Shown piece after piece: positions 1 to 7,145 of a stretch of DNA of 7,176 nt. The notes under the pieces were generated by a model that searched no databases, was not told where the DNA came from, and worked only from the letters and a program-made list of their open reading frames with translations. Position numbers and translations under genes: made by a program. The stretch lies in contig JAEXLC010000107.1 in assembly GCA_023445495.1 (NCBI GenBank), positions 1 to 7,176 of the forward strand, written 5' to 3'. Source of the stretch: Pseudomonadota bacterium. Its GTDB lineage: Bacteria; Pseudomonadota; Alphaproteobacteria; Sphingomonadales; Sphingomonadaceae. Within the stretch, counting starts at the first letter, position 1, and each line of letters starts with the position of its first letter.

Positions 1-564
1 CGCCAGGGCGCCCGCCTCGAGCTCGGTCGAGAGCGTGCCCATGTCACGCGACAATGCCTCGACCTGTGCCTCGAAGCGCCTGCTGGCTGCCTCGATCCGT
101 GCGGCGCGCTCGACCTGGGCGCGTGCCACCGCTACTTCGCGCTCGGCGGCGAGATGGACGAGGCGGCGGTTGTTCACCGTCGCCTGCACCCGGCCGTTGC
201 GCACCAGGATCATGCCCTCGCTGCCGCCCGAGGCGCGATAGGTCTCCATCAGCCGGCCCATATCGTCGCTCATCTCCGCGACCGGGCAGGCGCGGACATA
301 GCGCGACACCGCCGCGCCGTAGGACGGGTTGCGCATCAGCGCGTGGCCGAAGGGATTGAGCAGCAGGCGCCGCACATCCTTCTCGAAGATCGCGCCGAGC
401 GGACGCTCCTGCGCGTCGACGATCGCGACGAGGCGCAGCTCGGGGTCGCTGCCGAACAGCTCGGCTGCCCGCCACATCGTGTCGGTAAGCGTCAGCATCG
501 GCGGATTGAGCTCGCGCTCGGTGAGCCAGGTGCCGCGGGGCGCAGGGGGATCGGCAAGAGACAT
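1..564 (-). CDS. Partial soluble chemoreceptor-like protein with N-terminal CBS-pair-like sensor region (5' part only)
   Basis: Reading leftward from the ATG at 564-562 gives 188 open codons with no stop before the window edge; the C-terminal part lies outside. Residues about 20-140 look like a degenerate CBS pair: a first half with LRLVAIVDAQERPLGAIFEKD, then FGHALMRNP, which resembles the linker seen in CBS pairs of some signalling proteins, and a second half ending in GMILVRNGRVQATV. From about residue 140 the protein becomes a charged, alanine-rich helix (AREVAVARAQ-like heptads, then RRFEAQVEALSRDMGTLSTE), which resembles the entry into a methyl-accepting chemotaxis signalling domain. 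No signal peptide or membrane segment is visible, so a cytoplasmic receptor is inferred. No good Shine-Dalgarno precedes this ATG; in-frame GTG codons at 585-583 and 600-598 are alternatives, with a stop at 603-601. A histidine kinase or GGDEF protein with the same sensor is the main alternative, because the diagnostic output domain is not in the window. Confidence 0.7.
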   Translation of the reverse strand, partial: MSLADPPAPRGTWLTERELNPPMLTLTDTMWRAAELFGSDPELRLVAIVDAQERPLGAIFEKDVRRLLLNPFGHALMRNPSYGAAVSRYVRACPVAEMSDDMGRLMETYRASGGSEGMILVRNGRVQATVNNRRLVHLAAEREVAVARAQVERAARIEAASRRFEAQVEALSRDMGTLSTELEAGALA

Positions 565-635
565 TGGCTGCCGGATAGGAGGCACTTGGTAAATGCCCAC
601 TTAGCCTAGCGTTACAGTACCGAGACAATGCGCAT

Positions 636-690
636 TTTTTCGCGGGTTACGGGCGATTTCTTGCGAAAAATCGCGGGCGCGGCTGTAACC
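636..690. repeat. Cluster of three overlapping inverted repeats in the divergent intergenic region
   Basis: Three perfect inverted repeats share this stretch. TTTTTCGC (636-643) pairs with GCGAAAAA (663-670). GCGATTT (653-659) pairs with AAATCGC (668-674). GGTTAC (645-650) pairs with GTAACC (685-690). The first two use the same bases around 668-670, so they could not form at once. The cluster lies between the chemoreceptor-like gene and the ABC homologue and overlaps the best promoter candidate for the latter. A regulator-binding region is possible; no specific regulator is recognised. Confidence 0.45.
661..689 (+). promoter_or_regulatory. Candidate sigma70-type promoter for the ABC ATPase homologue
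   Basis: TTGCGA at 661-666 and TGTAAC at 684-689 each match four of six positions of the -35 and -10 consensus and are separated by 17 bases. Transcription would begin near 696, about 28 bases before the ATG at 724. It is the best-placed pair seen, but the match is moderate and sphingomonad promoters often diverge from the enteric consensus. Confidence 0.35.
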
Positions 691-723
691 ATGGCGTCAT
701 CCGCCGCTGGCTAGGGTGAGGCC

Positions 724-1344
724 ATGAAGTTCAGCATCGAAAATCTGGCGCTCAGCCATGACGACCGGCGGGTGATCGAGGGCGTGGACGCGGTACTCGA
801 ACCGGGCCGGGTGACGGTGGTGCTGGGCGGTGTGGGCGCCGGCAAGGCGCTGCTGCTGCGGGCGCTTGCCGGGCGGGTCGATCTCGATGCCGGGCAGATC
901 CGGCTGGGCGGGCGGCTGATCGGCCGCTTCACCAAAAGCGAGCGCGCGAGCGCGATCATGCTGGTGGGGGAGAGCCGCCGGGGGCTGTTCGGCAAGGCGC
1001 CCGTCGATCTCGCCGACGCGATCGGGGCAAAGCCGAACTGGCTGTTCGCCGCGGATCCGCTCAGCATGCTCGATCCGGTCAGCCAGTTCGCTCGGATCGG
1101 CCAGCTGCGGGCCGCCGCGCAACAGGGGATGGGGGTGGTCGTCACCCTGGCCGATCCCGTGCTCGCCGCGCGGCTGGCCGATGACGTGCTGCTGATCGGC
1201 CAGGGGCGCATGCTCGGCTTCGGGCCTGCGCGCGAGGTGTTGGAGCACCGGAATCTGCGCCAGGCGTTCGGGATCGAGGTAATGGTGATCGGCGATGCCA
1301 ATGGCCGGCTGCTCCCCGTGCCGATCGGCTTTGCCACCCAGTGA
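724..1344 (+). CDS. Degenerate ABC transporter ATP-binding protein homologue (FecE/BtuD type), predicted to lack ATPase activity
   Basis: The 206-residue product begins and ends like ATPases of iron-siderophore, haem and B12 importers: FSIENLAL near the N-terminus, VVLGGVGAGKALLLRALAG at the Walker A site, and GPAREVLEHRNLRQAFGIEV at the C-terminus. The catalytic parts are missing. Walker A keeps Lys41 but has Ala42 where Ser or Thr binds magnesium. The Q-loop position reads LVGES (81-84) without Gln. Only about 24 residues separate it from Walker B, so the helical subdomain with the LSGGQ signature is absent. Walker B reads FAADP, with Ala110 for Asp and Asp111 for the catalytic Glu. The switch His is Ala143 (VTLADP). 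The D-loop SMLD is kept. Active family members are usually about 250 residues or more. The frame is clean, codon use matches the neighbours, and AGGG at 713-716 precedes the ATG by 7 bases, so a maintained gene with a non-catalytic role is more likely than decay. No permease or binding protein is adjacent. Function unknown. Confidence 0.8.
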   Translation: MKFSIENLALSHDDRRVIEGVDAVLEPGRVTVVLGGVGAGKALLLRALAGRVDLDAGQIRLGGRLIGRFTKSERASAIMLVGESRRGLFGKAPVDLADAIGAKPNWLFAADPLSMLDPVSQFARIGQLRAAAQQGMGVVVTLADPVLAARLADDVLLIGQGRMLGFGPAREVLEHRNLRQAFGIEVMVIGDANGRLLPVPIGFATQ

Positions 1345-1386
1345 GGCGCCCTGTCGAGCGGCGCGTGACAGCGACCGTTTCTTGTG

Positions 1387-1413
1387 TCACTGCGTAATTA
1401 AATTACACAGTGA
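1387..1413. promoter_or_regulatory. 27-base palindrome, probable operator upstream of mmsA
   Basis: The sequence is symmetrical about A1400. The left arm is TCACTG, one base, GTAATT; the right arm is AATTAC, one base, CAGTGA. Twelve of thirteen base pairs match, the exception being C1393 against A1407. The AT-rich centre stands out in GC-rich surroundings. It sits 33 bases before the mmsA ATG, a typical place for a repressor or activator of the valine cluster. Known regulators of branched-chain amino acid breakdown in proteobacteria (LiuR, LiuQ and others) are candidates, but I cannot assign this motif to any of them. Confidence 0.6.
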
Positions 1414-1436
1414 GTCGGGCCGCAAGAGCCCGAAGC

Positions 1437-1441
1437 AGGAG
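1437..1441 (+). promoter_or_regulatory. Ribosome binding site that fixes the mmsA start
   Basis: AGGAG lies four bases before the ATG at 1446. The same frame is open back to a GTG at 1410-1412, but that codon lies inside the palindrome, has no Shine-Dalgarno, and would add twelve Arg/Ala/Ser-rich residues not typical of the family. The ATG at 1446 is therefore preferred. Confidence 0.75.
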
Positions 1442-1445
1442 AAAT

Positions 1446-2945
<1,500 letters not shown>

Positions 2946-2954
2946 CCGGCCGCG

Positions 2955-3009
2955 CCGATCCGGGACGCGCGGCGCGCCGAGCAGGCGCGACAGGCGGGTG
3001 CCGGATCGG
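2955..3009. repeat. Inverted repeat between mmsA and the deacetylase gene
   Basis: CCGATCCGG (2955-2963) and CCGGATCGG (3001-3009) are perfect 9-base inverted copies around a 37-base GC-rich loop that itself contains short GCGC palindromes. It begins ten bases after the mmsA stop codon. No T-run follows, so it is not a classical intrinsic terminator; a partial terminator, an RNA-stabilising stem or an operator are all possible. Confidence 0.4.
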
Positions 3010-3043
3010 TTAGGCTCGTGCCGTCTTCGAAGGGGAGAAGCGA

Positions 3044-4012
3044 ATGATCCGGCTGCTGCTATTCATCGGCGCGCTGATGCTGGTCGTGCGGGCCGATCCG
3101 GTCTCGAACGCCGGCGCGCAGCCCGTGCAGGCGGCGGCCAAGCGGATCGCATTCAGCTTCGACGATGTGCCGCGCGGCGCCGGTGCCTTCCTCAGCGAGG
3201 ACGAGCGCACGCGCAAGCTGATCGCGGTGCTGCGCTCGCGCGGGGTCAGTCAGGTCGCGCTGTTCCTCAATCCGGGCCGGATCGACAATGGCGCCGCGGG
3301 CAAGGCCGCGATGCGCCGCATCCGCGCCTATCTCGCCGCCGGCAATGTGCTTGCCAACCACACCTGGCTGCATCCGCATCTGTCCAAGGTGAGCGCCGAT
3401 GAATTCCTCGATCAGGTCGACAAGGCGCAGGCCTGGCTGGACAAGCAGCCCAATTCGCGCCGCTGGCTGCGTTTCCCGTTCCTCGACGAGGGCGGGCCGG
3501 ACAAGGCCAAGGTCGCCGCGGTGCGCGCCGGGCTTGCCGCGCGCGGCATCCGCAACGGCCATGTCACCGCCGAAGCGTCCGACTGGAATATCGAGGGGCT
3601 GACGATCGCCGCGAAAAAGGCGGGCAAGACGATCGACATCGAGGGTCTGCGCGACCTCTATGTCGAAAGCCATGTGAAGGCCGCCGATTTCGCCGACGAC
3701 CTCGCGATCAGGACGATCGGCCGTTCGCCCGCGCATGTGATGCTGCTGCACGAGACCGACATCGCGGCGCTGTTCATCGGCGACCTGATCGACGCGCTGC
3801 GCAAGGATGGCTGGGAGATCATCACCCCGGACCTCGCCTATGCCGATCCGATCTACCTGGCGATGCCCGAGGTCCCCTGGACCAACGGCACGCTCGCCGA
3901 GCAGATGGCCTGGGAAAAGAAGATCCCGCCGCCGCGCTATTACGACCGCAACGACCTCAAGATCGCCAACCCGCTCTTCGCCGAGCGGGTGCTGCATGAG
4001 AAAGCACAATGA
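3044..4012 (+). CDS. Secreted polysaccharide deacetylase (NodB homology domain)
   Basis: The 322-residue protein belongs to carbohydrate esterase family 4-like deacetylases, metal-dependent enzymes that remove N- or O-acetyl groups from glycans. All five NodB motifs can be traced: FSFDDVP (37-43; catalytic Asp40, metal ligand Asp41), NHTWLH (105-110; metal ligands His106 and His110), LRFPFLDEG (142-150), SDWNIE (179-184), and MLLHETD (233-239; His236). The N-terminus has Arg3, a hydrophobic stretch 4-15 and a possible cleavage site after Ala25 (AGA-QP), so export to the periplasm is predicted. About 60 residues follow the last motif. AGGGGAG at 3031-3037 lies six bases before the ATG. The stop codon overlaps the next start in ATGA, pointing to translational coupling with a cytoplasmic valine enzyme, an unexpected partnership. 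The true substrate cannot be read from sequence. Confidence 0.87.
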   Translation: MIRLLLFIGALMLVVRADPVSNAGAQPVQAAAKRIAFSFDDVPRGAGAFLSEDERTRKLIAVLRSRGVSQVALFLNPGRIDNGAAGKAAMRRIRAYLAAGNVLANHTWLHPHLSKVSADEFLDQVDKAQAWLDKQPNSRRWLRFPFLDEGGPDKAKVAAVRAGLAARGIRNGHVTAEASDWNIEGLTIAAKKAGKTIDIEGLRDLYVESHVKAADFADDLAIRTIGRSPAHVMLLHETDIAALFIGDLIDALRKDGWEIITPDLAYADPIYLAMPEVPWTNGTLAEQMAWEKKIPPPRYYDRNDLKIANPLFAERVLHEKAQ

Positions 4013-5151
4013 CCCAGTTCGACCTTACCGACGACCAGCTCGCCATCCAGGAGATGGCGCGGAAATTCACTGCCGATGCGATCACCCCGCATGCGGCGGA
4101 GTGGGACGAGAAGCACATCTTCCCGCGCGACACGATCAAGGCGGCAGCGGAGCTGGGCTTCGCGTCGATCTATGTGTCCGAAGAGAGCGGCGGCATCGGC
4201 CTTGGCCGGCTCGAGGCGGCGCTTATCATGGAAGCGATGGCCTATGGCTGTCCCTCGACCAGCGCGTTCATCTCGATCCACAACATGGCGAGCTGGATGA
4301 TCGACACCTTCGCGAGCGCCGAGCTGAAGGCGAAGTATCTGCCCTCGCTGATCACGATGGAGCGGATCGCCAGCTATTGCCTGACCGAGCCGTCGTCGGG
4401 CTCCGACGCCGCCGCGCTCAAGACGCGGGCAGTGCGCGACGGCGATCATTATGTCGTCAACGGATCGAAGCAGTTCATCTCCGGCGCCGGCGAGAACGAG
4501 ATCTACGTCACCATGGTCCGCACCGGCGAGGAGGGACCCAAGGGCATTTCCTGCCTGGTGATCGAGAAGGACATGCCGGGCGTGTCCTTCGGCGCGAATG
4601 AGCGCAAGCTCGGCTGGCATTCGCAGCCGACCCGGCAGGTGACGTTCGAGGATGTCCGCGTGCCGGTCTCGAACCGCGTCGGGGGTGAGGGCGAGGGCTT
4701 CCGCTTCGCGATGATGGGGCTCGACGGCGGCCGGCTCAACATCGGTGCCTGCTCGCTCGGCGGCGCGCAACGCTGTCTCGACGAGGCGGTGAAGTATACC
4801 AAGGACCGCCAGCAGTTCGGCAAGCCGATCGCGGACTTCCAGAACACCCAGTTCGTGCTGGCCGACATGGCGACCGAGCTGGAGGCGGCGCGCGCGCTGC
4901 TCTATCTTGCCGCCGCCAAGGTTACCGCCGGCGCGCCGGACAAGACCAAGTTCGCGGCGATGGCCAAGCGCTTCGCCACCGACACCGGCAGCTCGGTGGT
5001 CGACCGCGCGCTCCAGCTGCACGGCGGCTATGGCTATCTGATGGACTATCCGATCGAGCGCTTCTGGCGCGACCTGCGCGTCCACTCGATCCTCGAGGGC
5101 ACCAACCAGGTGATGCGGATGATCGTCGGCCGGGAGCTCACCCGCCAGTGA
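4009..5151 (+). CDS. Acyl-CoA dehydrogenase, probable isobutyryl-CoA dehydrogenase
   Basis: The 380-residue flavoprotein is predicted to oxidise isobutyryl-CoA to methacrylyl-CoA in valine breakdown, passing electrons to electron-transfer flavoprotein. Landmarks are YCLTEPSSGSDA (123-134) at the FAD/substrate site, FISGAGENEIYV (156-167), the central strand region ending VTFEDVRVPVSNRVG (211-225), DRQQFGKPIADFQ (266-278), and the C-terminal LHGGYGYLMDYPIERFWRD (337-355) followed by HSILEGTNQVMRMIVGREL. Glu363 in LEGTNQ is the catalytic base at the position used by short-chain acyl-CoA dehydrogenases. The C-terminal block closely resembles the ACAD8 isobutyryl-CoA branch as I remember it, and the neighbours (mmsA, HIBCH-type hydrolase, hydratase) support this substrate. 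A 2-methylbutyryl-CoA or general short-chain enzyme is the alternative. It overlaps the deacetylase by ATGA and the next gene by GTGA. The Shine-Dalgarno is weak (GAGAAAG, 3998-4004), consistent with coupled translation. Confidence 0.9.
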   Translation: MTQFDLTDDQLAIQEMARKFTADAITPHAAEWDEKHIFPRDTIKAAAELGFASIYVSEESGGIGLGRLEAALIMEAMAYGCPSTSAFISIHNMASWMIDTFASAELKAKYLPSLITMERIASYCLTEPSSGSDAAALKTRAVRDGDHYVVNGSKQFISGAGENEIYVTMVRTGEEGPKGISCLVIEKDMPGVSFGANERKLGWHSQPTRQVTFEDVRVPVSNRVGGEGEGFRFAMMGLDGGRLNIGACSLGGAQRCLDEAVKYTKDRQQFGKPIADFQNTQFVLADMATELEAARALLYLAAAKVTAGAPDKTKFAAMAKRFATDTGSSVVDRALQLHGGYGYLMDYPIERFWRDLRVHSILEGTNQVMRMIVGRELTRQ

Positions 5152-6191
5152 CTGACGATGTCCTGATCCAGATCGAAGGCAAGGCCGGCCGCATCCGGCT
5201 CAACCGGCCCAAGGCGATCCATGCGCTGAACACCGGCATGTGCGCCGCGATGCTTGAAGCCCTGGGGGCATGGCGGGATGACCCCGCCGTCGAGATCGTG
5301 CTGATCGACCATGCCGAGGGCAGGGGCTTCTGCGCCGGCGGCGACATCCGGATGATCGCCGAGAGCGGGGCGGGGGACGGCCGCGAAGCGCGCGATTTCT
5401 TCCGGGTCGAGTATCAGCTCAACCACGCGCTCTTCACCTACGCGAAGCCGGTCGTGTCCTTCATGGACGGCATCACGATGGGCGGTGGCGTCGGTATCTC
5501 TCAGCCGGCGCGCTACCGGGTGGCGACCGAGAACACCAAGTTCGCCATGCCCGAGACCGGCATCGGCCTGTTCCCGGATGTCGGCGGCGGCTGGTACCTG
5601 TCGCGCCTGCCGGGGAAGACGGGCGAGTATCTGGCGTTGACCGGCCACCGGCTCGACGGCGCCGAATGCGCCGCGCTGGGCCTGGCGAGCCATTATCTGC
5701 CTGCTGCGGCACTGGAGGGCGCCAAGGCACGCATCGCGGCCGATCCGGCAGCGGTCGAGGCGATCCTGGCCGAGCTGGCCGTCCCGGCGCCGGAGCCGCG
5801 CATCGCCGCGCACCGCGAGGCGATCGATCGCCTCTTCGCTGCCGATACGGTGGAAGGCGTGTTCGCCGCGCTCGAAGCCGATGGCGGCGAATGGTCTGCC
5901 GCCCAACTCGCCACGCTGCGCACCAAGTCGCCGCAATCGATGAAGGTCTCGCTCCGACTCGTCCGCGAGGGCCGCGCCAAAGCGAGCTTCGCCGAGGAGA
6001 TGGCGCAGGAATTCGCCATCGGCGGGCGGGTCGCGCAGAGCCATGACTTCATCGAGGGCGTCCGCGCGCTGATCGTCGACAAGGACAATGCGCCGGAGTG
6101 GAAGCCCGCTACGCTCGAGGGCGTCAGCGATGCGATGGTCGACGCGATCTTCGCGCCGCTGCCGGAGGATGAAGCATGGACGCCGGCTTGA
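5148..6191 (+). CDS. 3-hydroxyisobutyryl-CoA hydrolase (HIBCH type, crotonase fold)
   Basis: The 347-residue protein is predicted to hydrolyse 3-hydroxyisobutyryl-CoA to 3-hydroxyisobutyrate and CoA, which also keeps toxic methacrylyl-CoA from building up. It has the crotonase oxyanion-hole segments GFCAGGDIRMI (60-70) and MDGITMGGGVGIS (106-118). MPETGIGLFPDVGGG (134-148) carries Glu136 and Asp144, the pair used by HIBCH enzymes. The long C-terminal extension with SHDFIEGVRALIVDKDNAPEW (298-318) separates it from plain enoyl-CoA hydratases, which are about 260 residues. The GTG start at 5148 overlaps the preceding stop as GTGA, and GGGAG at 5132-5136 lies upstream; the nearby ATG at 5158 is out of frame. 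Nine bases after the stop codon (TGA at 6189-6191) the first of two inverted hairpins begins. The position after isobutyryl-CoA dehydrogenase fits the valine pathway. Confidence 0.92.
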   Translation: MTDDVLIQIEGKAGRIRLNRPKAIHALNTGMCAAMLEALGAWRDDPAVEIVLIDHAEGRGFCAGGDIRMIAESGAGDGREARDFFRVEYQLNHALFTYAKPVVSFMDGITMGGGVGISQPARYRVATENTKFAMPETGIGLFPDVGGGWYLSRLPGKTGEYLALTGHRLDGAECAALGLASHYLPAAALEGAKARIAADPAAVEAILAELAVPAPEPRIAAHREAIDRLFAADTVEGVFAALEADGGEWSAAQLATLRTKSPQSMKVSLRLVREGRAKASFAEEMAQEFAIGGRVAQSHDFIEGVRALIVDKDNAPEWKPATLEGVSDAMVDAIFAPLPEDEAWTPA

Positions 6192-6199
6192 ACCCACTG

Positions 6200-6290
6200 C
6201 GTCATGCTGAACTGGTTTCAGCATCCAAGGTGCGACGGGCGACGGTGTCGCGAATGGAGAATTGGACCCTGAAACAAGTTCAGGGTGACG
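6200..6290. repeat. Inverted pair of REP-like hairpins between hydrolase and hydratase genes
   Basis: Two 29-base units (6200-6228 and 6262-6290) face each other across a 33-base spacer and match at most positions when one is reversed. Each unit is itself a hairpin with an 8-base stem and 5-base loop: ATGCTGAA (6204-6211) with TTCAGCAT (6217-6224), and ACCCTGAA (6266-6273) with TTCAGGGT (6279-6286). The stems differ at two base pairs, and both sides have changed together so pairing is kept. I recall very similar units as abundant intergenic repeats in sphingomonads. They fall in the only sizeable gap of the last four genes and could tune RNA stability or expression of the hydratase. Confidence 0.75.
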
Positions 6291-6296
6291 GTTTCT

Positions 6297-6301
6297 GGAG
6301 G
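6297..6301 (+). promoter_or_regulatory. Ribosome binding site that fixes the enoyl-CoA hydratase start
   Basis: GGAGG lies five bases before the ATG at 6307. An in-frame TTG at 6304 is only two bases from it, too close to be used, so the protein begins MSNYETIL at 6307. The site starts just after the second hairpin. Confidence 0.75.
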
Positions 6302-6306
6302 AATTG

Positions 6307-7083
6307 ATGTCGAATTACGAAACCATCCTCGTCGAGCAGCGCGGCGCCGCCACGCTGGTCACGCTGAACCGGCCCCAGGCGCTCAATGCGCTCAACAGCC
6401 AGATCCTCGCCGAGCTGCTCGACGCGATGAAGGCCTTCGACGCCGATCCGTCGCAGGGCTGCGCCGTGATCACCGGCAGCGAAAAGGCGTTCGCCGCCGG
6501 CGCCGATATCAAGGAGATGCAGGCCCAGGGCTTTGCCGACATGTACGGCCATGATTTCTTCGCCGGCTGGGATGTGTTCACGCGCACCCGCAAGCCGATC
6601 ATCGCGGCGGTCTCGGGCTATGCGCTGGGCGGCGGCTGCGAGCTGGCGATGATGTGCGATTTCATCCTGGCGGGCGACAACGCCAAGTTCGGCCAGCCCG
6701 AGATCAAGCTCGCGGTCTCGCCCGGCATGGGCGGCTCGCAGCGGCTTACGCGTGCCGTCGGCAAGGCCAAGGCGATGGAGATGTGCCTGACGGGCCGGAT
6801 GATGGACGCGGCCGAGGCCGAGCGCGCCGGGCTGGTCAGCCGCATCCTGCCCGCCGCCGAGCTGGTCGAGGAAGCGGTGAAGACCGCGCAGGCGATCGCC
6901 GGCATGGCTCCGCTCGCGGTGCTGGCGAACAAGGAGATGGTCAACGCCGCCTTCGAGACCGGGCTTGCCCAGGGCGTCGCCTTCGAGCGCCGGCTGTTCC
7001 ACGCGCTGTTCGGCACGGCGGACCAGAAGGAAGGCATGACGGCATTCGTCGAGAAGCGCCCGGGGAACTGGACGGGGAAGTGA
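6307..7083 (+). CDS. Enoyl-CoA hydratase (short-chain, crotonase family)
   Basis: The 258-residue enzyme adds water across the double bond of enoyl-CoA thioesters; in this cluster the likely substrate is methacrylyl-CoA, giving 3-hydroxyisobutyryl-CoA, though short straight-chain enoyl-CoAs are plausible too. Both catalytic glutamates of classical hydratases are present: Glu112 in GGGCELAMMCD (108-118) and Glu132 in FGQPEIKLAVSPGMGGSQRL (128-147). The oxyanion-hole segment AFAAGADIKEM (61-71) and the typical LTGRMMDAAEAERAGLVSRI (161-180) follow family pattern, and length is normal. It has a strong Shine-Dalgarno of its own, unlike the overlapping genes before it, so it can be translated independently after the hairpin pair. 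The C-terminal F-LF-T-D-KEGM-AF-EKR pattern (231-251) is typical of the family. Confidence 0.93.
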   Translation: MSNYETILVEQRGAATLVTLNRPQALNALNSQILAELLDAMKAFDADPSQGCAVITGSEKAFAAGADIKEMQAQGFADMYGHDFFAGWDVFTRTRKPIIAAVSGYALGGGCELAMMCDFILAGDNAKFGQPEIKLAVSPGMGGSQRLTRAVGKAKAMEMCLTGRMMDAAEAERAGLVSRILPAAELVEEAVKTAQAIAGMAPLAVLANKEMVNAAFETGLAQGVAFERRLFHALFGTADQKEGMTAFVEKRPGNWTGK

Positions 7084-7095
7084 GCCGTCTTCTTC

Positions 7096-7119
7096 TCCCC
7101 ATCCGCTTGCGGGAGGGGG
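7096..7119 (+). terminator. GC-rich imperfect hairpin after the cluster, possible terminator
   Basis: Thirteen bases after the hydratase stop, 7096-7106 can pair with 7109-7119 through nine Watson-Crick or wobble pairs around one A-A mismatch, with G-CUUG-C at the tip in RNA. No T-tract follows, so it is not a classical intrinsic terminator. It resembles a GC-rich palindrome often seen between alphaproteobacterial genes, from memory. It overlaps the G-tract region, and the two structures would compete. Confidence 0.35.
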
Positions 7120-7145
7120 CGGGGGAGGGGCGGGGTATTCGGGGG
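7111..7145 (+). other. Predicted G-quadruplex tract in the 3' flank
   Basis: Five consecutive G-runs (7111-7113, 7115-7119, 7121-7125, 7127-7130, 7132-7135) are separated by single bases A, C, A and C, and a sixth run (7141-7145) follows after TATTC. Single-base loops favour a stable parallel quadruplex on the plus strand and in the transcript. It lies 27 bases after the hydratase stop. The rest of the flank to 7176 includes the palindrome GGCCGGCC (7147-7154) and no gene that I can see. Confidence 0.55.

Noticed and set aside
44..628. Minus-strand open frame of 194 codons overlapping the chemoreceptor-like gene
   Set aside because: Different frame from the real one; its product is Arg/Pro-rich, while the frame starting at 564 gives a coherent protein open to the window edge.
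1382..1409. Possible promoter for mmsA (TTGTGT then TACACA, 16 bases apart)
   Set aside because: The second element matches only three consensus positions and the palindrome explains the AT-rich composition; no promoter can be placed with confidence.
1410..1445. Upstream GTG start adding twelve residues to MmsA
   Set aside because: The codon lies inside the palindrome and has no ribosome binding site; ATG at 1446 has AGGAG four bases before it.
3059..4009. Antisense open frame of 316 codons opposite the deacetylase
   Set aside because: Shadow of the plus-strand gene; its translation shows no recognisable domain, whereas the plus strand has all NodB motifs.
3940..6224. Two antisense open frames (3940-5085 and 5046-6224) opposite the dehydrogenase and hydrolase genes
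   Set aside because: Same GC-driven effect; low-complexity Arg/Ala/His-rich products and no sign of start signals, with clear enzymes on the plus strand.
6200..6290. Hairpin pair as an intrinsic terminator or the ends of an insertion sequence
   Set aside because: No T-tract follows either stem, only 33 bases lie between the units, and there is no transposase frame or target duplication.
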